A DNA stretch of 64,000 nt from Pseudomonas simiae (GTDB lineage Bacteria; Pseudomonadota; Gammaproteobacteria; Pseudomonadales; Pseudomonadaceae): contig NZ_FOKB01000008.1 of NCBI RefSeq assembly GCF_900111895.1, positions 124,001 through 188,000 on the forward strand, written 5' to 3'. Of this stretch, positions 34,808 through 43,564 are shown in pieces. The notes beneath the pieces are model-generated. The model was not told where the DNA came from and did no database searches. It was given only the letters and a program-made list of their open reading frames with translations. Each line of letters begins with the position of its first letter. Within the stretch, counting starts at the first letter, position 1. Made by a program: the position numbers and the translations under genes.

Positions 34808-36298
34808 CTACTTGCGCTTGCTGCCGCCCAACAACGACCCCAACAAGCCACGCACCAGTTGCCGCCCCATCTGATTGGCAGCTTGCTGCATCGCGGACTT
34901 CAGCGCCTTGCCTGCGGTTGTGCCGAGAAACGCCCCGGCCTTATCGGTGAAGCTGGGTTCCTCGGCAGCCGGCTTGGCCTCCTCGTTTGGCCCAAGCTCT
35001 TTGCGTGCCATCAACACTTCATAAGCCGATTCCCGATCAATCGGCTTGTCATACCGGCCTAGCAACGGCGAACTGGCGACCATTGCAGCACGCTCGGCTT
35101 CGCTGAGCGGCCCGATCCGTGACTGCGGCGGTGCGACCAGGACGCGCTGGACGACTTCCGGCGTACCCTTTTCCTGCAGTGTCCCCACCAAAGCCTCACC
35201 CGTGCCCAGCTCGGTCAATACCGAAAGCGCATCAAAGGCCGGGTTCGGCCGAAAACCGTCGGCGACGGCGCGCAAGGACTTCTGTTCCTTGGTAGTAAAC
35301 GCACGCAGGCCGTGCTGAATGCGCAGGCCGAGCTGGGCCAGCACACTGTCCGGCAAGTCGCCCGGGGATTGGGTGACGAAATACACGCCCACCCCTTTGG
35401 AGCGGATCAACCGCACCACCTGCTCCAGACGTTCCTGCAACGCCTTCGGCGTGTCGGCGAACAGTAAATGCGCCTCATCGAAAAACAGTGCGAGCAGCGG
35501 TTTGTCGGCGTCTCCGCGCTCGGGCAGTTGCTCGAACAACTCCGCCAACAGCCACAGCAGGAAGGTCGCGTACACCTTTGGCGCCTCGTGCACCAACCGG
35601 CTGGCATCCAGCAGGTGGATGCGCCCACGACCGTCGCTGGTGGGTTGCAGGATATCTTCCAACTGCAGGGCCGGCTCGCCAAACAAGGCTTCGGCGCCCT
35701 GCTGCTCCAGCACCGCCAGACGTCGCAACAGTGCCTGGCTGGAACCGGTGGTCATCAGCGCCGCGTCTTCGCCCAGGAGTTCGGGGTGATAGCGCAGGTG
35801 GTTAAGCAGCGCCTTGAGATCCTTGAGGTCCAGCAACAACAGGCCTTCGCGGTCCGCAACCTTGAACGCGGCGTAAAGCGCCGACTGCTGGCTGTCGGTG
35901 AGTTCCAACAGGCTACCGAGCAGCAAGGGACCCATTTCGCTGATAGTGGTACGCAATGGATGACCGGACAGCCCGTGGATATCCCACAGCGTGACCGGAT
36001 AAGCCTTGGCCGCGTAATTGAGGAACGGCATGCCGGCGATGCGCTCGGCGACCTTGCCCTGCGGGTTCGCCGCGGCGCCCAGGCCGCACAGGTCACCCTT
36101 GATATCCGCGGCAAACACCGCCACGCCGGCATCACTGAAGGCTTCGGCCAGGCGTTGCAGCGTGACGGTTTTGCCCGTGCCGGTAGCACCGGCGATCAAC
36201 CCGTGACGGTTGGCCAGGCGCATGGCCTGGGCGATAGGCTGACCGTCGAGGCCGGCGCCGATTAGGAGTTGCGTGGAGTCAGGCATTTCGTCACCCAT
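34808..36298 (-). CDS. HerA-type DUF853 ATPase
   Basis: This 496-residue protein belongs to the HerA/FtsK-like ATPases of the DUF853 family. Walker A is GATGTGKT at residues 37-44, with DIKGDLCGL following the first strand and the Walker B LALFFDEAHLLF in the middle, then the sensor part GVYFVTQSPGDLPDSVLAQLG. It ends with a helical tail GTTAGKALKSAMQQAANQMGRQLVRG and a basic KRK. Family members are annotated as putative DNA translocases but their function is unproven; there is no NurA nuclease nearby. Alternative start: ATG at 36286. Confidence 0.9.
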   Translation of the reverse strand: MGDEMPDSTQLLIGAGLDGQPIAQAMRLANRHGLIAGATGTGKTVTLQRLAEAFSDAGVAVFAADIKGDLCGLGAAANPQGKVAERIAGMPFLNYAAKAYPVTLWDIHGLSGHPLRTTISEMGPLLLGSLLELTDSQQSALYAAFKVADREGLLLLDLKDLKALLNHLRYHPELLGEDAALMTTGSSQALLRRLAVLEQQGAEALFGEPALQLEDILQPTSDGRGRIHLLDASRLVHEAPKVYATFLLWLLAELFEQLPERGDADKPLLALFFDEAHLLFADTPKALQERLEQVVRLIRSKGVGVYFVTQSPGDLPDSVLAQLGLRIQHGLRAFTTKEQKSLRAVADGFRPNPAFDALSVLTELGTGEALVGTLQEKGTPEVVQRVLVAPPQSRIGPLSEAERAAMVASSPLLGRYDKPIDRESAYEVLMARKELGPNEEAKPAAEEPSFTDKAGAFLGTTAGKALKSAMQQAANQMGRQLVRGLLGSLLGGSKRK

Positions 36299-36490
36299 GG
36301 TTAATCTTTAGTGTCGCCAGGTCGATACAGATCAGTGTGAGACCCACAAAGTCTAAAAATAGGACAGATAGTTCCCACAGGGACCACCGGAACCATCACA
36401 AGAAGTATCACACCTTTTTTGACACTGCCATTTTGCGCCTCCCACGAGGACGCGCTTCGGATATTAAGACCTTAGCGGACCCTACAAGCC

Positions 36491-38380
36491 ATGAATAAAA
36501 ATCTGCGCTTCAGCCACAAAATCCTGCTTGCAGCCTCCCTTATCGTCATAGCCGCATTTGCGCTGTTTACCCTCTACAACGACTACCTGCAACGCAACGC
36601 AATTCGCGACGATCTCAACAATTACCTGCAGGAAATGGGCGATGTTACCGCCAGCAACATTCAAACCTGGCTTGGCGGGCGTATAGCCCTGGTGGAAAAC
36701 GCCGCGCAAAACATCGCCATCAACCCCGAGCCGTCCGCGGTTGCCAGCCTGCTGGAACAGAAAACCCTGACGTCCTCATTCATGGCGACCTACGTCGGTG
36801 ACAGCAAGGGCGCCTTCACCATCCGCCCCGACACCAAGATGCCGGACGGTTTCGACCCACGCGTCCGCCCGTGGTACAAGGGCGCCCAGAGCAGTAACGG
36901 CTCAACCCTGACCGAGCCTTATATCGATGCGGCCACTGGCAAGCTGATCATTTCCGTTGCCACGCCCAGCACTCAAGGCACCCAGAGCATCGGTGTAGTC
37001 GGTGGCGACCTGAACCTGCAAACCCTGGTGGACAACATCGGCGCGCTGAACTTCGGCGGCATGGGCTACGCGTTTCTGGTCAGCGCCGACGGCAAAGTAC
37101 TGGTACACCCGGACAAAAACCTGGTGATGAAGACCTTGGCCGACGTATATCCGAAAAATACGCCGAAGATCAGTGCGGACTTCAGCGAAGTCGAGGCCAA
37201 CGGCAAAGACAATATCGTGACCTTTATACCGATCAAGGGCCTGCCCTCGGTGAACTGGTACCTCGGTATTTCAGTCGATAAAGACAAATCCTTCGCAATG
37301 CTCAGCGAATTTCGCACCTCGGCAGTCATCGCCACATTCATCGCCGTGGTGATTATCATCGCCCTGCTCGGCATGCTGATCCGTATCCTGTTGCAACCGC
37401 TGCATCTGATGACGCGCGCCATGCAGGACATCGCCGATGGCGAGGGAGATCTGACTCGACGCCTTACCATCCAGAATCACGATGAGTTCGGCATGCTGGG
37501 TAACGCCTTCAACCGCTTCGTGGAACGCATTCATACGTCGATTCGCGAAGTGTCCTCGGCCACCGAGCACGTCAATGAGGTGGCACTTCGGGTCGTCAGC
37601 GCCTCCAACTCATCGATGGTCAACTCCGATGAGCAAGCCAACCGCACCAACAGCGTCGCCGCTGCCATCAATCAGTTGGGCGCTGCCGCCCAGGAAATTG
37701 CACGCAATGCGGCGCAAGCCTCCCACCAAGCCAGCGATGCACGGCATTTGGCTGAGGATGGCCAACAGGTGGTGGAGCGCAACATCAAGGCGATGAATCA
37801 GTTGTCGTCGATGATCAGCGCTTCCAGCAGCAACATCGAAGCGCTCAATAGCAAGACGGTGAATATCGGGCAGATCCTCGAAGTGATCACCAGCATTTCC
37901 CAGCAAACCAACCTATTGGCATTGAACGCTGCCATCGAAGCGGCCCGTGCCGGGGAAGCCGGGCGTGGGTTTGCGGTGGTCGCGGACGAGGTGCGCAACC
38001 TGGCGCATCGCACTCAGGAGTCTGCGCAACAGGTGCAGAAGATGATCGAAGAACTGCAAGTCGGCGCCCGGGAATCGGTCAGCACCATGGGTGAAAGCCA
38101 GCGCCATAGCCTTGAAAGTGTCGACATCGCCAACCTGGCTGGCGAACGCCTGAACAGTGTGACCCAGCGCATCGGCGAAATTGATGGCATGAACCAGTCA
38201 GTCGCCACCGCCACTGAAGAACAGACCTCGGTGGTGGAGTCGATCAACATGGATATTACCGAGATCAACACCCTCAATCAGGAAGGTGTGGAAAACCTGC
38301 AATCCACGCTGCGAGCGTGTGCCGACCTTGAGCAACAAGCCGCTCGATTGAAGCAATTGGTGGGCAGTTTCCGGATCTGA
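36491..38380 (+). CDS. Methyl-accepting chemotaxis protein, PctA/PctB-like amino-acid receptor
   Basis: This 629-residue receptor has the same length as P. aeruginosa PctA and PctB. An N-terminal helix (about 10-30) leads into a periplasmic double-Cache domain, then a second helix (about 282-304), HAMP, and the cytoplasmic signalling domain with the hairpin tip QTNLLALNAAIEAARAGEAGRGFAVVADEVR. The amino-acid pocket residues R126, W128, Y129, Y144 and D173 fall at exactly the numbers reported for PctA, while position 121 is phenylalanine rather than tyrosine. Ligands are expected to be L-amino acids. It is divergent from the HerA gene. Confidence 0.95.
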   Translation: MNKNLRFSHKILLAASLIVIAAFALFTLYNDYLQRNAIRDDLNNYLQEMGDVTASNIQTWLGGRIALVENAAQNIAINPEPSAVASLLEQKTLTSSFMATYVGDSKGAFTIRPDTKMPDGFDPRVRPWYKGAQSSNGSTLTEPYIDAATGKLIISVATPSTQGTQSIGVVGGDLNLQTLVDNIGALNFGGMGYAFLVSADGKVLVHPDKNLVMKTLADVYPKNTPKISADFSEVEANGKDNIVTFIPIKGLPSVNWYLGISVDKDKSFAMLSEFRTSAVIATFIAVVIIIALLGMLIRILLQPLHLMTRAMQDIADGEGDLTRRLTIQNHDEFGMLGNAFNRFVERIHTSIREVSSATEHVNEVALRVVSASNSSMVNSDEQANRTNSVAAAINQLGAAAQEIARNAAQASHQASDARHLAEDGQQVVERNIKAMNQLSSMISASSSNIEALNSKTVNIGQILEVITSISQQTNLLALNAAIEAARAGEAGRGFAVVADEVRNLAHRTQESAQQVQKMIEELQVGARESVSTMGESQRHSLESVDIANLAGERLNSVTQRIGEIDGMNQSVATATEEQTSVVESINMDITEINTLNQEGVENLQSTLRACADLEQQAARLKQLVGSFRI

Positions 38381-38551
38381 CTAATCGTCCTTGGGGTCGG
38401 ACGTGTTTTGTTCCTGCTTCCACAACTCGGCGGCACCGGGAAATTCGGTGCCGTCCTCACTGCTCAGGTCATCCGGGTCATATCGACTCAAACACCCCTC
38501 CCCCAATGTGGCGGGGGCTTTTGACGTGGCTTTGTCCAGCGGATCACTCAT
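38381..38551 (-). CDS. Small acidic 56-residue protein
   Basis: Minus-strand reading from an ATG at 38551 to a TAG at 38381 gives a 56-residue protein beginning MSDPLDKATSKAPATLGEG and ending EQNTSDPKDD. A GAGG ribosome site lies 8 bases before the ATG and codon use is normal. The protein is strongly acidic (many D and E), with one Trp and one Cys and no membrane segment. It fills most of the gap between the chemoreceptor and purU, with the stop directly after the receptor's stop on the opposite strand. I do not recognise a function. Confidence 0.72.
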   Translation of the reverse strand: MSDPLDKATSKAPATLGEGCLSRYDPDDLSSEDGTEFPGAAELWKQEQNTSDPKDD

Positions 38552-38636
38552 TACTCAATCCTCGGCAGCGTACACAAAAAAGGGCCTGGAACGATTTAAC
38601 GCCCAGGCCCTTCATTCTTCAATCACAACAGATCGA

Positions 38637-39485
38637 TCAGAACACTACGGTCTTGTTGCCATGCACCAGCACGCGATCTTCCAGGTGGTAACGCAGGCCA
38701 CGGGCCAGCACCATCTTCTCGACGTCACGGCCGAAACGCACCATGTCTTCAATGCTGTCGCTGTGGCTGACACGCACCACGTCCTGCTCGATGATCGGGC
38801 CGGCGTCCAGTTCCTCGGTGACGTAGTGGCAAGTCGCACCGATCAACTTCACGCCACGCAGGGACGCCTGGTGGTACGGCTTGGCACCGACGAACGAAGG
38901 CAGGAAGCTGTGGTGAATATTGATCACCTTGCCGGCATATTCGCGGCACAGTTCCGGCGGCAGGATCTGCATGTAGCGCGCCAGCACGACCACGTCGGCT
39001 TCGTGCTGCTTGACCAGGCGCGAGACCTCGGCAAACGCCGGCTCCTTGTCCTGCGGGTTGACCGGCACGTGGTAATACGGAATGCCATGCCACTCGACCA
39101 TGCTGCGCAGGTCATCATGGTTGGAAATCACGCAGGCGATCTCGCAGTCCAATTCATCGCTGTGCCAGCGATGCAGCAAATCGGCCAGGCAGTGGGATTC
39201 ACGGCTGGCCATCAACACCACGCGCTTTTTCTGCTCGGTGTCGGTGATATGCCAGGTCATCGAAAACTCTTCGGCGATCGGCGCAAACGCGTCGCGGAAG
39301 GCATCAAGACCAAAGGGCAGCGAATCGGCACGAATCTCGTGACGCATGAAGAACCAACCGCTGAGATTGTCCGAGTGATGACTCGCCTCGGTGATCCAAC
39401 CGTTGTGGGAGGCCAGAAAGTTACTGACTTTGGCAACGATGCCGACCCGGTCCGGGCAAGCAATCACCAGCCGAAAAGTGCGCAT
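38637..39485 (-). CDS. purU: Formyltetrahydrofolate deformylase
   Basis: PurU hydrolyses 10-formyl-THF to THF and formate and balances one-carbon pools. The 282-residue protein has an N-terminal ACT domain (RTFRLVIACPDRVGIVAKVSNFLA, residues 2-80) and a C-terminal formyltransferase-type hydrolase domain with the catalytic NIHHSFLPSFVGAKPYHQA segment and the DAGPIIEQD motif. The start at 39485 (MRTFRL) is chosen; a further upstream ATG adds 12 unconserved residues. It is monocistronic. Confidence 0.97.
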   Translation of the reverse strand: MRTFRLVIACPDRVGIVAKVSNFLASHNGWITEASHHSDNLSGWFFMRHEIRADSLPFGLDAFRDAFAPIAEEFSMTWHITDTEQKKRVVLMASRESHCLADLLHRWHSDELDCEIACVISNHDDLRSMVEWHGIPYYHVPVNPQDKEPAFAEVSRLVKQHEADVVVLARYMQILPPELCREYAGKVINIHHSFLPSFVGAKPYHQASLRGVKLIGATCHYVTEELDAGPIIEQDVVRVSHSDSIEDMVRFGRDVEKMVLARGLRYHLEDRVLVHGNKTVVF

Positions 39486-39835
39486 TAGGGGGAAACTCCA
39501 GAACTTCGCAAAGGCCGCCATTCTAGCGATTGCGCAGGAAAACTGCAGTATTCGTTGACGCTTATTCTGATCGCCTGCCGACGCTTTGCCCCTTAATAGC
39601 CTATGGTTTTACCACCTTTATATGAGTCTAGTACGTGACCCTACGGCTGTTCCGCGTATTTCAAGGAGATTACTTTAAGGCCTACGCCCTAGTAATTAAC
39701 TCAAATGCATAGCAAGGCTACAAACATTCAAAGTAATTCACATAAATACGAGCTTAAATGTTTACTTGGGCAAACTGCCTGACTATTATTGGGCCACTCG
39801 CCCTGTCAATCAGCGCTCTACATAAGGTAGTCCAC
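39486..39835. other. Upstream region of mvaT
   Basis: These 350 bases have no gene. The right part (39600-39835) is clearly AT-rich, as expected for a region that H-NS-type proteins bind, so autoregulation is possible. An in-frame ATG at 39758 is open into mvaT but not conserved. No strong promoter match was found. Confidence 0.5.
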
Positions 39836-40210
39836 ATGTCTCTGATCAACGAATACCGTGCCACCGAAGAAGCTATCAAAGAGCTGCAAGCCCGTTTGAA
39901 GAATCTGTCTCAAGACGACAAACTGCAAACCGAGCTGGAATTCGAAGGCAAACTGCGCGCCCTGATGGGTGAATACTCAAAATCCCTGCGTGACATCATC
40001 GCGCTGCTGGATCCAGAGTCGAAAATTAAAGCACCGCGTGGCGCTGTGAAAACTACCGGCACCAAGCGTGCCCGCAAAGTCAAACAGTACAAAAACCCAC
40101 ACAACGGCGAAGTGATTGAAACCAAAGGTGGCAACCACAAAACCCTGAAAGAGTGGAAAGCCAAGTGGGGCGGTGACGTGGTTGAAGGCTGGGCTACCCT
40201 GCTGGGCTAA
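39836..40210 (+). CDS. mvaT: H-NS-family xenogeneic silencer MvaT
   Basis: MvaT is the Pseudomonas functional counterpart of H-NS, silencing AT-rich foreign genes and affecting biofilm and virulence genes. The 124-residue protein has the N-terminal coiled-coil oligomerisation domain MSLINEYRATEEAIKELQARL (residues 1-60), a linker SKIKAPRGAVKTTGTKRARKVKQYKNPHNGE, and the C-terminal DNA-binding part VIETKGGNHKTLKEWKAKWG with the Gly-Asn AT-pincer region. AAGGT lies 9 bases before the ATG at 39836. It is followed by a terminator and appears monocistronic. Confidence 0.97.
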   Translation: MSLINEYRATEEAIKELQARLKNLSQDDKLQTELEFEGKLRALMGEYSKSLRDIIALLDPESKIKAPRGAVKTTGTKRARKVKQYKNPHNGEVIETKGGNHKTLKEWKAKWGGDVVEGWATLLG

Positions 40211-40245
40211 GCCTCGCCGGGCTTGCGCCTGATACGCGACACATT

Positions 40246-40273
40246 AAAAACGCCAGCCTGCTGGCGTTTTTTA
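40246..40273. terminator. Bidirectional terminator between mvaT and sbcB
   Basis: CGCCAG (40251-40256) and CTGGCG (40261-40266) with the flanking AA/TT form an 8-bp stem around CCTG, with five A on the left and six T on the right. Confidence 0.9.
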
Positions 40274-40299
40274 TTGCCTGTCTGTTGAGTGAAGACCGA

Positions 40300-41727
40300 C
40301 TACAGATTTACCTTATGGGCCAGCGAGTCTGCATATTCCTGCCACCGCTCAAGCACCTCGGTCTGAAAAGGTGTCGCACTAACTGCAAATTCTTGTTTAG
40401 CCTGCTTAAATGCCGCAAGGGTATTCGGCGCGCCCCACTCCGGGTCCGACAAACGTTGCTGACAGAAAAGCTGCCAGCGTTGTTGCTCCTCACTGTTCAA
40501 GGTATCGGGGAAGTTGCGCGCGCGATAACGAAACAATAATTCAGGCAAGCGATGATCATCAAAAGGCCATTGCTGGCGAGCTAATTGCGCTGGCTCGGCC
40601 GTCCGGACTTGTTCACATAAACGTCGATCACGATCGCCGATAAAGCCATCGTAAAGCTGTTGCTCCGGGTCTGAACTCGACGCGAAACCTTCTTCGGCAT
40701 AAATGGCCGCCAACTTGTCGCGCCAAACTTCCTGTGCGTCAGTTAGCCGCAGGGCGCGCTCCTGATAAATATTCATGTCCAAGTGCAGACGCTCACGATC
40801 TTCGGTCCGAAGCACGTTCAAGGGAGCAACCACAGGGCAACGATTGATGTACACCAGCTTGAGCGGGACCGGCAACTCGCCCTCGGCAAGATCTTCACGA
40901 CGGGTGTAGAGGCGCTGGCGCAAGGTATCTGCATCCAGGTCCAGCAACCCTTGGGGATCGAGCCCGAGATCGCAGACGATCAGCGCATTGCGATTGCGGG
41001 GGTGCCACGCCAGCGGTAGCACGACCCCCAGGTAATGACGCTCGGCGGAAAAACGCCCAGAGATATGCACCATGGGTTGCAGTAAACGCACCAGGTCCAT
41101 CACCCGCTGCTTGCTGCGTAGCTGAAACAGCCATTCGTACAGCTTGGGCTGTTTCTCACGTACCCGTCGCGCCAGGGCAATCGTGGCACGCACATCGGAC
41201 AACGCATCGTGTGCCTGGCCATGGTCGATACCGTTGGCTTCGGTCAGGCGCTCCAACTTGAGCGTGACGCGCCCATCCTGTTGCGGCCACTCAATGCCTT
41301 CCGGGCGCAGCGCGTAGGCGGTGCGAATCACGTCGATCAGATCCCAACGACTGTTACCACCCTGCCACTCACGCGCGTAAGGGTCGAAAAAATTGCGATA
41401 CAGGCTGTAGCGCGTCATCTCATCGTCAAATCGCAAGGTGTTGTAACCTGCGCCACACGTACCCGGAGCAGCCAGTTGAGCATGCACCCGGGTCATGAAG
41501 TCGGCCTCGGCCAGGCCTTTTTCCGCGAGGATTGCGGGAGTGATACCGGTAATCGCGCACGCAACGGGATGGGGCAGGATATCGTCGCTGGGCTGACAAT
41601 AAAGATTGACCGGCTCGCCGATCTCATTGAGCTCTAAGTCCGTCCGAATTCCAGCTACCTGGAGCGGGCGATCGCTGCGCGGATTAATGCCGGTGGTTTC
41701 ATAGTCGTACCAGAAAATGGAGGTCAC
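40300..41727 (-). CDS. sbcB: Exodeoxyribonuclease I
   Basis: SbcB is a 3'-5' single-strand DNA exonuclease used in mismatch repair and recombination. The 475-residue protein shows the DEDDh core: FWYDYETTGINP (D8, E10) at the start, the GYNTLRFDDEMTRYSLYRNF motif, and HDALSDVRATIALAR. The SH3-like and C-terminal extended domains are present. It is convergent with mvaT and divergent from the six-gene operon starting at 41895. Confidence 0.97.
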   Translation of the reverse strand: MTSIFWYDYETTGINPRSDRPLQVAGIRTDLELNEIGEPVNLYCQPSDDILPHPVACAITGITPAILAEKGLAEADFMTRVHAQLAAPGTCGAGYNTLRFDDEMTRYSLYRNFFDPYAREWQGGNSRWDLIDVIRTAYALRPEGIEWPQQDGRVTLKLERLTEANGIDHGQAHDALSDVRATIALARRVREKQPKLYEWLFQLRSKQRVMDLVRLLQPMVHISGRFSAERHYLGVVLPLAWHPRNRNALIVCDLGLDPQGLLDLDADTLRQRLYTRREDLAEGELPVPLKLVYINRCPVVAPLNVLRTEDRERLHLDMNIYQERALRLTDAQEVWRDKLAAIYAEEGFASSSDPEQQLYDGFIGDRDRRLCEQVRTAEPAQLARQQWPFDDHRLPELLFRYRARNFPDTLNSEEQQRWQLFCQQRLSDPEWGAPNTLAAFKQAKQEFAVSATPFQTEVLERWQEYADSLAHKVNL

Positions 41728-41894
41728 GGGCTATTCCTGTACTGAAGAGCGACAAAGTCTAGGCGCTGGACGGCGTCCACGGCCAGCACCAAATCAACTG
41801 TACAAACATCCAGTAAAACCTTGAATGGTTGCTTCCACCGCCGACACTGCTAGCATCCGTGTCTTCCAGCCACTCTGCACTGCCAAGGATCGCG

Positions 41895-42587
41895 ATGCCG
41901 TCAGCCCCGTTGGACACCCGCTACCAGATCGAGACCCCGGAGGGCATTGACCTGCCGCTGCGCCCCGCCGGCCTGGTACCGCGCGTGCTGGCCTTTGCCT
42001 TCGACCTGGGGTTGCGCGCGGTGGTCATGGGCATTCTGCTGGTGCCATTGGCCTTGCTTGGCAACGTTGGCATCGGCCTGGGCTCACTGCTGCTGTTCCT
42101 GATCAGTTGGTGGTACATGGTGCTGTTCGAGGTACTCAACCAGGGGTGCTCGCCTGGCAAACAGGTCATGGGGCTGCGGGTGATACACGATGACGGCACG
42201 CCGATTGGCTGGTCCGCGTCACTGATCCGCAATTTACTGCGGTTTGTCGACATGCTGCCATTCGGTTACTTCCTCGGCGCAATCAGCTGCCTGCACCATC
42301 CTCATTTCAAGCGCCTGGGCGACCTGGCCGCCGGCACTCTGGTGATCTACCGGGAACAGCCGCTGGTGCGCCCCCGTATTCCTCAAGCTGCGGCCTTGCG
42401 CCTGCCCTTCGCCCTGAACCTGAACGAGCAACGGGCCACCCTCGGCTTCGCAGAGCGCCAAGGTGAGCTGTCCGCCGAACGCGTTCACGAGTTGGCCTCG
42501 ATACTCGCCACCCCCTTGCAAGTATCCCCGGCTCGCGCCGTGGAACAACTCAACGGCGTGGCCCGTGGCCTGTTGGGGCCGACATGA
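41895..42587 (+). CDS. RDD-family membrane protein, operon gene 1
   Basis: This 230-residue protein has an RDD domain with three to four membrane helices (about residues 28-55, 58-82 and 120-140); conserved parts are the LRPAGLVPRVLAFAFDLGLRA opening and the GCSPGKQVMGLRVIHDDGTPIGW segment. The C-terminal 70 residues are soluble. The start at 41895 (MPSAPLDT) has GGAT upstream. Its stop overlaps the next ATG (ATGA), the first of a series of tight junctions that tie six genes together. Confidence 0.9.
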   Translation: MPSAPLDTRYQIETPEGIDLPLRPAGLVPRVLAFAFDLGLRAVVMGILLVPLALLGNVGIGLGSLLLFLISWWYMVLFEVLNQGCSPGKQVMGLRVIHDDGTPIGWSASLIRNLLRFVDMLPFGYFLGAISCLHHPHFKRLGDLAAGTLVIYREQPLVRPRIPQAAALRLPFALNLNEQRATLGFAERQGELSAERVHELASILATPLQVSPARAVEQLNGVARGLLGPT

Positions 42588-43564
42588 AGCAGAGTCTTTT
42601 CGAAAGCCGTCACCAGCTTCAATGGCAAGCCTTCGCCAACCACCTGCAACAGTTGGAGCAAGGCAAGGCGACGGCCAGTGAGTTGGCCGACTTCCCCCAG
42701 CAGTATCGACGTCTGTGCCAGCACCTGGCCCTGGCCCAGGAACGCGGCTACAGCAGCTATTTGGTAGACCCGTTGCAACAACTGGCCCTGCGCGGTCATC
42801 AACAGCTCTACCGTCATCGCAGCCAACTGACGGCAAATGTGCTGGGGTTCGTACTTGCCGATTTCCCTCGGTTGGTACGGGAACAGTGGCGTTTCGTACT
42901 GATCGCCAGCCTGCTGTTCTTTGGCAGCCTGGTGGGTATCGCGTTGTTGGTGTACCTGTTTCCCGACCTGATCTACAGCATCGTCAGTCCCCAGCAGGTT
43001 GCCGAGATGCAAGGCATGTATGACCCGGATGCCAGCCGCCTGGGCCGCACCGCCGAGCGTGCATCGAGCGAAAACTGGATGATGTTCGGCTACTACGTGA
43101 TGCACAACATCGGTATCGCGTTCCAGACGTTTGCCGCCGGTTTGCTGTTCGGCCTGGGCAGCGTGTTCTTTCTGATATTCAACGGCCTGGTCATCGGTGC
43201 GGTCTCCGGCCACCTGACCGAAATCGGCTACGGCCAGACCTTCTGGTCATTCGTCATCGGGCATGGCGCGTTCGAACTGACCGCAATCGCCCTCGCTGGC
43301 GCCGCCGGCTTGCAACTGGGCTGGGCGCTGATCGCTCCCGGGCAGTTGACCCGAGGCGAATCATTGCGGCTGGCGGCACGCAAGAGCGTGCAGATGTTGT
43401 GTGGTGTGATGATATTCCTGTTGATCGCGGCCTTCATCGAGGCGTATTGGTCATCCACCACCCTGATAGCGCCCTGGGTCAAATACCTGGTTGGCGCGGC
43501 GCTGTGGATGCTGGTAACTGCTTACCTGGGCCTTGCCGGAAGGAATCGCCATGCGCCTGAGTGA
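42584..43564 (+). CDS. SpoIIM/DUF95-like membrane protein, operon gene 2
   Basis: This 326-residue protein has a cytoplasmic N-terminal helical part (residues 1-95, MKQSLFESRHQLQWQAFANHLQQ) and about six membrane helices from residue 105, including LIASLLFFGSLVGIALLVYLF and FLIFNGLVIGAVSGHL. The topology and IGHGAFELTAIALAGAAGL segment match stage II sporulation protein M-type (DUF95) proteins, which in Bacillus act in septal peptidoglycan remodelling. Here no sporulation is expected, so the role is unknown. Confidence 0.87.
   Translation: MKQSLFESRHQLQWQAFANHLQQLEQGKATASELADFPQQYRRLCQHLALAQERGYSSYLVDPLQQLALRGHQQLYRHRSQLTANVLGFVLADFPRLVREQWRFVLIASLLFFGSLVGIALLVYLFPDLIYSIVSPQQVAEMQGMYDPDASRLGRTAERASSENWMMFGYYVMHNIGIAFQTFAAGLLFGLGSVFFLIFNGLVIGAVSGHLTEIGYGQTFWSFVIGHGAFELTAIALAGAAGLQLGWALIAPGQLTRGESLRLAARKSVQMLCGVMIFLLIAAFIEAYWSSTTLIAPWVKYLVGAALWMLVTAYLGLAGRNRHAPE

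Noticed and set aside
36300..36490. FliA (sigma-28) promoter for the chemoreceptor
   Set aside because: A TAAA box is present near 36352 but no GCCGATAA-like partner lies at the required distance.
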